Source: Lolium rigidum (taxonomy: Eukaryota; Streptophyta; Magnoliopsida; Poales; Poaceae). From it: a DNA stretch of 64,000 bases. The notes under the pieces are model-generated. The model saw only the letters and a list, made by a program, of their open reading frames with translations. It searched no databases and was not told the origin of the DNA. The DNA is taken from positions 177,660,017-177,724,016 of the forward strand of contig NC_061513.1 of the NCBI RefSeq assembly GCF_022539505.1. Reading direction: 5' to 3'. How positions within the stretch are numbered: the first letter of the stretch is position 1; each line of letters starts with the position of its first letter. Positions 11,822-22,740 of this stretch are shown here, piece after piece. The position numbers were made by a program, and so were the translations under genes.

Positions 11822-13417
11822 TGATACGTCTCCGACGTATCGATAATTTCTTATGTTCCATGCCACATTATTGATGATATCTACATGTTTTATGCATACT
11901 TTATGTCATATTTCTGCATTTTCCGGCACTAACCTATTAACGAGATGCCGAAGAGCCAGTTGCTGTTTTCTGCTGTTTTTGGTTTCAGAAATCCTAGTAA
12001 GGAAATATTCTCGGAATTGGACGAAATCAACACCCAGGGTCCTATTTTTCCACGAAGCTTCCAGAAGACCGGAGGACTTACGAAGTGGGGCCACGAGGTG
12101 GCCAGACACCAGGGCGGCGCGGCCCAAGCCCTGGCCGCGCCGGCCTGTTGTGTGGGCCCCTCGTGTGGCCCCCTGACCTGCCCTTCCGCCTACATATAGT
12201 CTTCGTCGCGAAACCCCCGATACCGAGAGCCACGATACGGAAAACCTTCCGGAGACGCCGCGCCGCCAAACCCATCTCGGGGGATTCAGGAGATCGCCTC
12301 CGGCACCTCGCCGGAGAGGGGAATCATCTCCCGGAGGACTCTTCACCGCCATGGTCGCCTCCGGAGTGATGAGTGAGTAGTTCACCCTGGACTATGGGTC
12401 CATAGCAGTAGCTAGATGGTCGTCTTCTCCTTATGTGCTTCATTGTCGGATCTTGTGAGCTGCCTAACATGATCAAGATCATCTATCTGTAATGCTATAT
12501 GTTGTGTTTGTTGGGATCCGATGGATAGAGAATACTATGTTATGTTGATTATCAATCTATCACCTATGTGTTGTTTATGATCTTGCATGCTCTTCGTTAT
12601 TAGTAGAGGCTCTGGCCAAGTTTTTACTCTTAACTCCAAGAGGGAGTATTTATGCTCGATAGTGGGTTCATGCCTCCATTAAATCCGGGACAAGTGACGT
12701 AAAGTTCTAAGGTTGTGGATGTGCTGTTGCCACTAGGGATAAAACATTGATGCTATGTCCGAGGATGTAGTTATTGATTACATTACGCACCAAACTTAAT
12801 GCAATTGTCTCGTTGTTTGCAACTTAATACTCGGAAGGGGTTCGGATGATAACCTGAAGGTGGACTTTTTAGGCATAGATGCATGTTGGATAGCGGTCTA
12901 TGTACTTTGTCGTAATGCCCAATTAAATCTCACAATACTCATCATATCATGTATGTGCATGGTCATGCCCTCTCTATTTGTCAATTGCCCAACTGTCATT
13001 TGTTCACCCAACATGCTATTTATCTTATGGGAGAGACACCTCTAGTGAACTGTGGACCCCGGTCCATTCTTTTACATCGAATACAATCTACTGCAATACT
13101 TGTTCCTACTTGTTTTCTGCAAACAATCATCATCCACACTATACATCTAATCCTTTGTTACAGCAAGCCGGTGAGATTGACAACCTCACTGTTTCGTTGG
13201 GGCAAAGTTCCGTGATTGTGTTGTGCAGGTTCCACGTTGGCACCGGAATCCCTGGTGTTGCGCCGCACTACATCCCGCCGCCATCAACCTTCAACGTGCT
13301 TCTTGGCTCCTACTGGTTCGATAAACCTTGGTTTCTTACTGAGGGAAAACTTGCTTGTTGTGCGCATCATACCTTCCTCTTGGGGTTCCCAACGGACGTG
13401 TTAATTACGCGCAATCA
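11822..13417 (+). repeat. N1 5' LTR
   Basis: It starts TGATACGTCTCCGACGTATC, a perfect 8-bp hairpin at the terminus, and ends GCGCAATCA. U3 holds the perfect 9-bp GC stem GGCGCGGCC (12116-12124) / GGCCGCGCC (12133-12141). A TATA-like CATATAG follows near 12193. Confidence 0.95.
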
Positions 13418-13428
13418 AGCTCTTTTTC

Positions 13429-13447
13429 TGGCGCCGTTGCCGGGGAG
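13429..13447 (+). other. N1 primer binding site, tRNA-Asp
   Basis: TGGCGCCGTTGCCGGGGAG is identical to the E0 site and starts 12 bases after the LTR (first base at 13429). Confidence 0.93.
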
Positions 13448-13664
13448 ATCAAGACACGCTGCAAGGGGAGTCTCCACTTCCAATCTCTTTACTTTGTTTT
13501 TGTCTTGCTTTATTTTATTTACTTTCTTGTTTGCTGCATTATATCAAAACACAAAAAAATTAGTTGCTAACTTTACTTACTGTCTTGCACTCTATATCAA
13601 AAACACAAAAAATTAGTCACTTGCATTTACTTTATTTAGTTTGCTTTATTTACTACTGCTAAAA

Positions 13665-14345
13665 ATGAGTAACCCGGAAGTTGAAGTTCGTTCCTTTAAG
13701 CAACAAGGGGGAGAAAGTTTTAAAGATGCTTGGTATAGAATTAGCGATGCTCATCATAGGTGCATTAAGAAACACTCCACTATTATACTCCTTAGGAACT
13801 TTTATGTTGATATCTCTAGTTGGAATAGATATGTTCTTGATACTCTTGCGGGAGGTAATTTCCTAGGCACTCCGGCTTTAGAAGCTAGTTGTATTATTGA
13901 GAGTCTAGTTGGAATACCACCTGTTAATGAAGCTAAAATTGAAATCTCTCCTGAAGATGTCATGAAAAAGTTGGAAGCCATAGAAAAAGATCTTCCAAGT
14001 ATTGAGACTAAATTGGGAATATTACTTAATAGCACTGATAAACTTGATAAATCTCTAGGTGGAATTAATGAAAGAATTGTAGTTTTAGAAACTTGTTCTA
14101 CTCATGATAATCGAACCCATAGGATTAGTGAACTTGAAGAAGCTATGGGAACCTTGGGTTCAACTTTTTCTTCTCTTAAGTTTAAGGAGAAAGCTTATGT
14201 GGGTAAGGAGCAAAAGTTTATGTATGTCTCTAAAGTGCCTAAACCAAAAAAATATTATTATAGGCCTAAAATTGACAAAGCCCTTAGTACCACCATGGAT
14301 GGGGGAGCTTATGATGTTGATACTTCGTCTCTTGATAACACTTGA
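13665..14345 (+). CDS. N1 gag-like ORF (226 aa)
   Basis: The ATG at 13665 lies about 218 nt after the primer site. Residues 5-70 (QQGGESFKDAWYRISDAHHRC ... LDTLAGGNFLG) match the conserved start of the Athila-type gag core, but the rest of the capsid is missing. It is replaced by a helical, probably coiled-coil segment (about 100-175, with EISPEDVMKKLEAIEKDLPS) and a basic/tyrosine-rich tail. There is no zinc knuckle. It is uninterrupted and ends in SSLDNT, as do the O1 and S ORFs. It may help packaging or interact with a helper Gag; that is inference. Confidence 0.72.
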   Translation: MSNPEVEVRSFKQQGGESFKDAWYRISDAHHRCIKKHSTIILLRNFYVDISSWNRYVLDTLAGGNFLGTPALEASCIIESLVGIPPVNEAKIEISPEDVMKKLEAIEKDLPSIETKLGILLNSTDKLDKSLGGINERIVVLETCSTHDNRTHRISELEEAMGTLGSTFSSLKFKEKAYVGKEQKFMYVSKVPKPKKYYYRPKIDKALSTTMDGGAYDVDTSSLDNT

Positions 14346-16940
14346 TATACACTTTCTGCACCTAGCTGAAAGGCGTTAAAGAAACGCGCTTATGGGAGAC
14401 AACCCATGTTTTTACTACAGTACTTTTATTTTATATTTGAGTCTTGGAATTTGTTACTACTGTAGCAACCTCTCCTTATCTTAGTTTTGTGCATTGTTGT
14501 GCCAAGAAAAGTCGTTGATAGTAAGGTTCATACTAGATTTGGATTACTGCGCAGAAACAGATTTCTTTGCTGTCACAAATCTGGGCCTAATTCTCTGTAG
14601 GTAACTCACAAAATTATGCAAATTTACGTGAGTGATCCTCAGATATGTACGCAACTTTCATTAAATTTGAGAATTTTCATCTGAGCAAGTCTGGTGCCTC
14701 AATAAAATTCGTCTTTACGAACTGTTCTGTTTTGACAGATTCTGCCTTTTATTTCGCATTGCTTGTTTTGTTATGTTGATGGATTTTTCTATTCCATTGA
14801 CTTTCAGTAGCTTTGTGCAATGTCCAGAAGTGTTAAGAATGATTATGTCACCTCTGAACATGTAAATTTTAATTGTGCACTAACCCTCTAATGAGTTGTT
14901 TTGAGTTTGGTGTGGAGGAAGTTTTCAAGGATCAAGAGAGGGAGATGATACAATATGATTAAGGAGAGTGAAAGCTCTAAGCTTGGGGATGCCCGGTGGT
15001 TCACCCCTGCATATTTCAAGAAGACTCAAGCGTCTAAGCTTGGGGATGTCCAAGGCATCCCTTCTTCATCGACAACATTATCAGGTTCCTCCCCTGAAAC
15101 TATATTTTTATTCCATCACATCTTATGTGCTTTGCTTGGAGCGTCGGTTTGTTTTTGTTTTTGTTTTTGTTTGAATAAAATGGATCCTAGCATTCATTGT
15201 GTGGGAGAGAGACACGCTCCGCTGTTGCATATGGACAAATATGTCCTTAGGCTTTACTCATAGTATTCATGGCGAAGGTTGAATCTTCTTCGTTAAATTG
15301 TTATATGATTGGAATCGGGAAATGCTACATGTAGTAATTCTAAAATGTCTTGAATAATTTGATACTTGGCAATTGTTGTGCTCATGTTTAAGCTCTTGCA
15401 TCATATACTTTGCACCTATTAATGAAGAAATACATAGAGCTTGCTAAAATTTGGTTTGCATAATTGGTCTCTCTAAAGTCTAGATAATTTCTAGTATTGA
15501 GTTTGAACAACAAGGAAGACGGTGTAGAGTCTTATACTGTTTACAATATGTCTTTTATGTGAGTTTTGCTGCACCGGTTCATCCTTGTGTTTGTTTCAAA
15601 TAACCTTGCTAGCCTAAACCTTGTATCGAGAGGGAATACTTCTCATGCATCCAAAATCCTTGAGCCAACCACTATGCCATTTGTGTCCACCATACCTACC
15701 TACTACATGGTATTTCTCCGCCATTCCAAAGTAAATTGCTTGAGTGCTACCTTTAAAATTTCTATCCTTTACCTTTGCAATATATAGCTCATGGGACAAA
15801 TAGCTTGAAAACTATTGTGGTATTGAATATGTACTTATGCACTTTATCTCTTATTAAGTTGCATGTTGTGCGATAACCATGTTCCTGGGGACGCCATCAA
15901 CTACTCTTTGTTGAATATCATGTGAGTTGCTATGCATGTTCGTCTTGTCTGAAGTAAGGGAGATTTACCACTCATTTAATGGTTAGAGCATGCATAATGT
16001 TAGAGAAGAACATTGGGCCGCTAACTAAAGCCATGATCCATGGTGGAAGTTTCGGTTTTGGACATATATCCTCAATCTCATATGAGAACATTAATTGTTG
16101 CTACATGCTTATGCATTAAAGAGGAGTCCATTATCTGTTGTCTATGTTGTCCCGGTATGGATGTCTAAGTTGAGAATAATCAAAAGCGAGAAATCCAATG
16201 CGAGCTTTCTCCTTAGACCTTTGTACAGAGCGGCATAGAGGTACCCCTTTGTGACACTTGGTTAAAACATGTGTATTGCGATGACAATCCCGGTAATCCA
16301 AGCTAATTAGGACAAGGTGTGGGCACTATTAGTATACTATGCATGAGGCTTGCAACTTGTAAGATATAATTTACATAACACATATGCTTTATTACTACCG
16401 TTGACAAAATTGTTTCTTGTTTTCAAAACCAAAGCTCTAGCACAAATATAGCAATCAATGCTTCCCTCTGCGAAGGGCCTTTCTTTTACTTTTATGTTGA
16501 GTCAGTTCACCTATCTCTCTCCACCTCAAGAAGCAAACACTTGTGTGAACTGTGCATTGATTCCTACATACTTGCATATTGCACTTGTTATATTACGTTA
16601 CATTGGCAATATCCATGAGATATACATGTTATAAGTTGAAAGCAACCGTTGAAACTTAATCTTCCTTTGTGTTGCTTCAATACCTTTACTTTGATTTATT
16701 GCTTTATGAGTTAACTCTTATGCAAGACTTATTGATGCTTGTCTTGAAAGTACTATCCATGAAAAGTCTTTGCTTTATGATTCATTTGTTTACTCATGTC
16801 ATTACCATTGTTTTGATCGCTGCATTCATTACATCCGCTTACAATAGTATGATCAAGGTTATGATGGCATGTCACTCCGGAAATTATCTTTGTTATCGTT
16901 TACACTGCTCGGGACGAGCAGGAACTAAGCTTGGGGATGC
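14346..16940 (+). other. N1 3' non-coding tail with polypurine tract
   Basis: No ORF of note. Just after the stop, a stem-loop ATGGG (14392-14396) / CCCAT (14403-14407) follows the motif AAAGAAACGCGCTT. Copies of AAGCTTGGGGATG occur near 14980 and 15037, and a third forms the polypurine tract ending at 16940 beside the LTR. The tail is homologous to O1 2904-5470, F 27204-27906 plus 43451-45355, and S 49234-51808. Confidence 0.82.
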
Positions 16941-18536
16941 TGATACGTCTCCGACGTATCGATAATTTCTTATGTTCCATGCCACATTATTGATGATATC
17001 TACATGTTTTATGCATACTTTATGTCTTATTTATGCATTTTCCGGCACTAACCTATTAACGAGATGCCGAAGAGCTAGTTGTTGTTTTCTGCTGTTTTTG
17101 GTTTCAGAAATCCTAGTAAGGAAATATTCTCGGAATTGGACGAAATCAACGCCCAGGGTCCTATTTTTGCACAAAGCTTCCAGAAGACCGGAGGACTTAC
17201 AAAGTGGGGCCACGAGGTGGCCAGACACCAGGGCGGCGCGGCCCAAGCCCTGGCCGCGCCGGCCTGTTGTGTGGGCCCCTCGTGTGGCCCCCTGACCTGC
17301 CCTTCCGCCTACATATAGTCTTCGTCGCGAAACCCCCAGTACCGAGAGCCACGATACGGAAAACCTTCCAGAGACGCCGCCGCCGCCAATCCCATCTCGG
17401 GGATTCGGAGATCGCCTCCGGCACCCTGCCGGAGAGGGGAATCATCTCCCGGAGGACTCTTCACCGCCATGGTCGCCTCCGGAGTGATGAGTGAGTAGTT
17501 CACCCCTGGACTATGGGTCCATAGCAGTAGCTAGATGGTCGTCTTCTCCTTATGTGCTTCATTGTCGAATCTTGTGAGCTGCCTAACATGATCAAGATCA
17601 TCTATCTGTAATGCTATATGTTGTGTTTGTTGGGATCCGATGGATAGAGAATACTATGTTATGTTGATTATCAATCTATCACCTATGTGTTGTTTATGAT
17701 CTTGCATGCTCTCCGTTATTAGTAGAGGCTCTGGCCAAGTTTTTACTCTTAACTCCAAGAGGGAGTATTTATGCTCGATAGTGGGTTCATGCCTCCATTA
17801 AATGCGGGACAGATGACGTAGAAAGTTCTAAGGTTGTGGATGTGTTGTTGCCACTAGGGATAAAACATTGATGCTATGTCCGAGGATGTAGTTATTGATT
17901 ACATTACGCACCATACTTAATGCAATTGTCCGTTGTTTGCAACTTAATACTGGAAGGGGTTCGGATGATAACTTCGAAGGTGGACTTTTTAGGCATAGAT
18001 GCATGTCGGATAGCGGTCTATGTACTTTGTCGTAATGCCCAATTAAATCTCACAATACTCATCATATCATGTATGTGCATGGTCATGCCCTCTCTATTTG
18101 TCAATTGCCCAACTATAATTTGTTCACCCAACATGCTATTTATCTTATGGGAGAGACACCTCTAGTGAACTATGGACCCCGGTCCATTATTTTACATCGA
18201 ATACAATCTACTGCAATACTTGTTCTACTATTTTCTGCAAACAATCATCATCCACACTATACATCTAATCCTTTGTTACAGCAAGCCGGTGAGATTGACA
18301 ACCTCACCTGTTTCGTTGGGGCAAAGTTCCGTGATTGTGTTGTGCGGGTTCCACGTTGGCGCCGGAATCCCCGGTGTTGCGCGAGCACTACATCCCGCCG
18401 CCATCAACCTTCAACGTGCTTCTTGGCTCCTACTGGTTCGATAAACCTTGGTTTCTTACTGAGGGAAAACTTGCTGCTGTGCGCATCATACCTTCCTCTT
18501 GGGGTTCCCAACGGACGTGTTAATTACGCGCAATCA
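16941..18536 (+). repeat. N1 3' LTR
   Basis: Same ends and length as the 5' copy, with scattered substitutions. The GC stem is at 17235-17243 and 17252-17260. Confidence 0.95.
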
Positions 18537-18720
18537 GTAACTCCGGAAGCTTTCATCAAAGGCCAAGTTGACAGTCCTGCAGAGTCCGACTTTGAATAGG
18601 TAACAGTTCTGGTAAGAAAAAGTCCGCGTTTAACTTTCCGAACAATGTTTTTGCAACTTTTGGAAAATATGAAAAATTACAAGATCGAAACGGAGTGGAG
18701 GAGACGCACGAGGGCGTGCC

Positions 18721-18844
18721 CCCACGAGCCGGCGCGGGCCCCGCCTGGCCGTGCCGCCCCGTGAGGAGGGCCCCTCGTCGCCCCTCTCCGACTACGGTTC
18801 GACCTGGTACTTTCCATCTGACATGAAAATTTTTGCTATATAAT
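18721..18844 (+). promoter_or_regulatory. E0 internal promoter-like block ahead of ORF3
   Basis: A GC-rich imperfect inverted repeat (GGCGCGGGCC at 18731-18740 against GGCCGTGCC at 18747-18755) is followed by the plant TATA sequence TATATAAT at 18837-18844. An ATG in perfect Kozak context lies 93 bases further on. The same order (GC stem, then TATA) occurs in the U3 regions of the LTRs in this window. Promoter activity is inferred. Confidence 0.5.
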
Positions 18845-18936
18845 CCCCCGGACCCCTGGAGGTCCGTATATCGTTTTCTCGACGTGTTTTGTTTCGAGCT
18901 GTTTCTGCCAGGATCTACGTCGGATCTAGAGCCACC

Positions 18937-19434
18937 ATGTCTTCGTCGGGAAATCCGAAGGACAGCTTCCTTGAAGACGTCGTCAACCCGTACATGAGCG
19001 AGTTGAAGATACACCCCAAGGAATTGCTGCTCGTCAAGGGGGAGTTGCAGATTGAAGATGTCCGGGGTCCTAAGGGAGAAGGAAGTTTGGAAGACATGAT
19101 GGAGAAGCTAGAACAAGAAGTCTTTAACTACAAGAAGATTGCTGAGCGTGAAGTGGACATCTTCCACAAGATCGTGTCTGAACTCATTGATGAACACGAG
19201 AAGGAGACTGCAAAGCTGTGGAGGGACATCCTCTCACTTCACGACACCACCAACAAACTCCAAGCTCAGCTCTATGATGTTCAGAATCAAAACTGTGAGT
19301 ATGAAAACAGGTTCAAACACATAAGCTATGCTGCTAGTTTCAGGATCCCCGAGACCAAGATGTCGTTTGTTGATGGAGAACCTCTTCCTTGGAAGTCTGA
19401 TGGTGGGAAGAATTCACCACCGCCGGAGAAGTAA
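18937..19434 (+). CDS. E0 third ORF, coiled-coil protein of unknown function
   Basis: The start at 18937 is in the optimal context GCCACCATG, and 165 residues run to TAA without interruption while the element's gag-pol is broken. The protein begins MSSSGNPKDSFLEDVVNPY. It is acidic and predicted largely helical from about residue 45 to 135 (MMEKLEQEVFNYKKIAE ... LHDTTNKLQAQLYDVQNQN), which looks like a coiled coil. It ends in a proline-rich tail. There is no signal peptide or membrane segment, so although it occupies the env-like position of Athila elements I would not call it an envelope protein. Function unknown. Confidence 0.65.
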   Translation: MSSSGNPKDSFLEDVVNPYMSELKIHPKELLLVKGELQIEDVRGPKGEGSLEDMMEKLEQEVFNYKKIAEREVDIFHKIVSELIDEHEKETAKLWRDILSLHDTTNKLQAQLYDVQNQNCEYENRFKHISYAASFRIPETKMSFVDGEPLPWKSDGGKNSPPPEK

Positions 19435-21210
19435 TTCATCATCGGTATTGGCATCCCCTTGGTTTGTTCCAAGCTTGGGGGAGTGCCGCGGTATCACATC
19501 ATCACTATCTTTTACCTTTTTACTTTCAAGTAGTGGCATATCATGAGTAGGGAAGTTATCATATAAGATGTGTTGCGGTATGGAAGTATCTCTCTTTAGT
19601 TGGTTATCTATGTATCCCTTGGTGTGAGTTATCGTTATGGAATATTAATGAGAAGTCTTATCATTTACATTGCACATCTTATTTTAGTTTGCAATCTCCA
19701 TTATATGATTAATCTTGTTGTTAGTATTGGTATCACTTTGGGAGCATTGAGTAAATCTATTTGGTTTTGGCAAACTTAGCATTGGTCAATAGCAACAACA
19801 CTTTGAGTTTTAAATAGAGAAGAGGAAATACATGTAGATATGTTATTATCTTTCTTGTTAGTTCTTAGCTTAGTATTCTGAAGTTAAATTTGTTTGTGCT
19901 TACAAGGAAGATGCATGATTGTTTCTATCGCATGTATATTTGTTTGTTTCCCTCAACTCTTATGCTTGCTAATTAACCTTGCTAGCCAAAGACCTGTACC
20001 GAGAAGGAATACTTCTCATGCATCCAAACCCTTGAACCAAACCTATGCCATCAGTGTCCACCATAACTGCCTACTATGTGGTATTTCCCTGCCATTCCAA
20101 GTAAATACTTCATGTGCTACCTTTAAACAATTCAAAAAATTATTACCTCTTATTTGTGTCAATATTTTATAGCTCATGAGGAAGTATGTGGTGTTTTATC
20201 TTTCGGTCTTGTTAGGCAGCTTCCACTAATGGACTAGTGGCTTCATCCACTTATCTTGTAATTTTGCAAAAAGAGCTGGCAACGGGGTTCCCAGCCCCAA
20301 TTAATCAACTTTCATTAATAATTCTCTTCACATGTTTTGCCCTGATTCATCAGTAAGCAACTTAATTTTGCAATAGACACTCCTCCATGGTATGAGATTG
20401 TTGGAAGGCACCCGAGGATTCGGTTAGCCATGGCTTGTGTAAGCAAAGGTTGGGGGAGTGTCATCCTTAAATAAACTAAAGTACATGTGTAAACAAAAGA
20501 GAAGAGGGATGATCTACCTTGCTGGTAGAGATGACGTCCTTCATGGGAGCCGCTCTTTGGAGGTCTATTTGGCAAGGGGGTTAGAGTACCCGCTACCATT
20601 CGTTGACAACAACAAACACCTCTCAAAACTTTACTTTTATGCTCTCTATATGATTTCAAAACTTAAAAAGCTCTAGCACATGATTTAATCCCTGCTTCCC
20701 TCTATGAAGGGCATGTCTTTTACTTTATGTTGAGTCAGTAAACCTATTTCCCTCCATCTCAAGCAAGCATTTGAGTTGTTGTGATCCAACCATCTATATT
20801 GTGATCTATTTCATCATGTCTTTTATTCTTCCTTGTTAGTACAAGTTTTATCTGAATGAATATAGCTTTGAAAGTTATCAATGATTATGAGGAGATTACT
20901 ATGATTGAGTATGCAAGTTTACCATAAGCTTTAATATGAGAGCGCTGCTCAATAGATGAGTATAATCTGTTAACTGTTCTCTGACCAAGAACAAAGTTTG
21001 CCATCACCAATTATGATTCCTTATGCACCTTTATTTGTGATTACCTTCTACTTGTTTCAAGTTGAATTATATGAGGAATTTGTCTATTAGAATGTCTTGT
21101 GTGCATGAATATGATGCTTCTTGTCCGTATTTTATTTATCGACTCTTCACTCCATAAACATGTGGTCTTGTTTATCGAGTTCAGTTTCGCTTGGGGACAA
21201 GCGAAGTCTA
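19435..21210 (+). other. E0 3' non-coding region
   Basis: 1.8 kb of AT-rich sequence without a credible ORF. It contains polypurine-like copies of the E0 tract (AAGCTTGGGGGAG near 19471, and a related GGTTGGGGGAGTG near 20447). Stretches around 19970-20180 and 20690-20770 resemble the non-coding tails of N1, O1, F and S, pointing to common ancestry of these 3' regions. Confidence 0.7.
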
Positions 21211-21224
21211 AGCTTGGGGGGAGT
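21211..21224 (+). other. E0 polypurine tract
   Basis: AGCTTGGGGGGAGT immediately precedes the 3' LTR. It is the expected primer for plus-strand DNA synthesis. Confidence 0.85.
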
Positions 21225-22735
21225 TGATACCTCCATTTTGCATCACTATTTTATATCATAATTTGCTGTTATTCATTGATATATTTCATATTTGGAGATG
21301 ATACTTATGTTATTTCATCTATTTTGCATATTTCTTGATTATTTGAGGATCGCGCACCGGAGCCAGGATTCTGCTGGAAAAAGCACCGTCAGAATGCAAT
21401 ATTTCGGAAGATCAACAGTTGACGGAAATTACATGAAAAATCCTATTTTTCCAGATGACGAAGGGAGCTAGAAGGGGGAGCCGAGGGGACCCGAGGTGGG
21501 CCCACCTCATAGGCCGGCGCGGCCCAAGGCCTGGCCGCGCCGCCCTGTGAGAAGGGGGCCCACAGCCCCATCTCGCCTCCTTTTCTTCGCGTACGTCTTC
21601 GTCCCGAAAACCTAAGCCCCAGAGGATAGTCGCGAGGATTCATAGCCGCCTCTGCGGGGCGGAGAACACCAGAGAGAAAAGAGCTCTCCGGCAGGCTGAA
21701 ATCTGCTGGGGAAATTCCCTCCCGGAGGGGGAAATCGACGCCATCGTCACCGTCATCGAGCTGGACATCATCTCCATCATCATCACCATAGTCTCCATCA
21801 TCATCACCGCCATGTCCACCGCTGCACCTCGTCACCGCTGTAACAATTTGGGTTTGATCTTGATTGTTTGATAGGGGAAACTCTCCCGGTGTTAATTTCT
21901 ACTTGTTATTGATGCTATTGAGTGAAACTGTTGAACCAAGGTTTATGTTCAGATTGTTATTCATCATCATATCACCTCTGATCATGTTCCATATGATGTC
22001 TCGTGAGTAGTTCGTTTAGTTCTTGAGGACATGGGTGAAGTCTAAATGTTAGTAGTGAATTATGTTGGTTAGTATTTAATGTTGTGATATTTAAGTTGTG
22101 GTGTTATTCTTCTAGTGGTGTCGTGTGAACGTCGACTACATGCACTTCACCATTTATGGGCCTAGGGGAATGCATCTTTTATTCGTTTGCCAATTGCGGG
22201 GTTGCCGGAGTGACAGAAACCTAAACCCCCGTTGGTATATCGGTGCAGGAGGGATAGCAGGATCTCGGAGTTTAAGGCTGTGGTTAGATTTATCTTAATT
22301 ATTTTCTTGTAGTTGCGGATGCTTGCAAGGGGTATAATCACAAGTATGTATTAGTCCTAGGAAGGGCGGTACATTAGCATAGGTTCACCCACACAACACT
22401 TATCAAAACAATGAAGATTAATCAGCTATATGAAGCGAAAGCACTAGACTAAATTCCCGTGTGTCCTCAAGAACGTTTGGTCATTATAAGTAAACAAACC
22501 GGCTTGTCCTTTGTGCTAAAAAGGATTGGGCCACTCGCTGCAATTATTTCTCTCGCACTTTACTTACTTGTACTTTATTCATCTGCTATATTAAAACCCC
22601 CTGAATACTTGTCTGTGAGCATTACAGTGATTCCTTCATCGAAACTGCTTGTCAACACCTTCTGCTCCTCGTTGGGTTCGACACTCTTATTTATCGAAAG
22701 TACTACGATACACCCCCTATACTTGTGGGTCATCA
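21225..22735 (+). repeat. E0 3' LTR
   Basis: 1,511 bp, starting TGATACCTCC and ending GTCATCA. The GC stem is perfect here (GGCGCGGCC at 21516-21524, GGCCGCGCC at 21533-21541), whereas the 5' copy has one G-T pair. Confidence 0.95.
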
Positions 22736-22740
22736 CATTG

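Larger units (their letters stand above)
11817..18541 (+). mobile_element. N1: non-autonomous gypsy element
   Basis: Both LTRs are 1,596 bp (11822-13417, 16941-18536), and the exact TSD GTAAC lies at 11817-11821 and 18537-18541. The 3,523-bp internal region has a tRNA-Asp primer site, one gag-like ORF and a non-coding tail. It has no protease, reverse transcriptase or integrase, so mobility would depend on proteins supplied in trans. It is the youngest insertion of its branch, lying inside E0, which lies inside O1. Confidence 0.95.
5528..22740 (+). mobile_element. E0: full-length Athila-like Ty3/gypsy retrotransposon with nested N1
   Basis: LTRs 5533-7045 and 21225-22735 are flanked by the exact TSD CATTG (5528-5532, 22736-22740). 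Without N1 the element is about 10.5 kb. Order: LTR, tRNA-Asp primer site, gag, protease, reverse transcriptase, RNase H, integrase, a third ORF, non-coding region, polypurine tract, LTR. Integrase after RNase H makes it Ty3/gypsy. The Asp primer and long post-pol region fit the Athila lineage. Several frameshifts and stops inactivate gag-pol. It is inserted inside the O1 ORF. Confidence 0.94.

Noticed and set aside
18937..19434. E0 third ORF as an envelope gene
   Set aside because: No signal peptide, no membrane segment and no furin-like site; only its position after pol is env-like.
5533..22735. Endogenous pararetrovirus as an explanation for the reverse transcriptases
   Set aside because: Both polymerase regions are followed by DDE integrases and flanked by LTRs with target duplications, which pararetroviruses lack.
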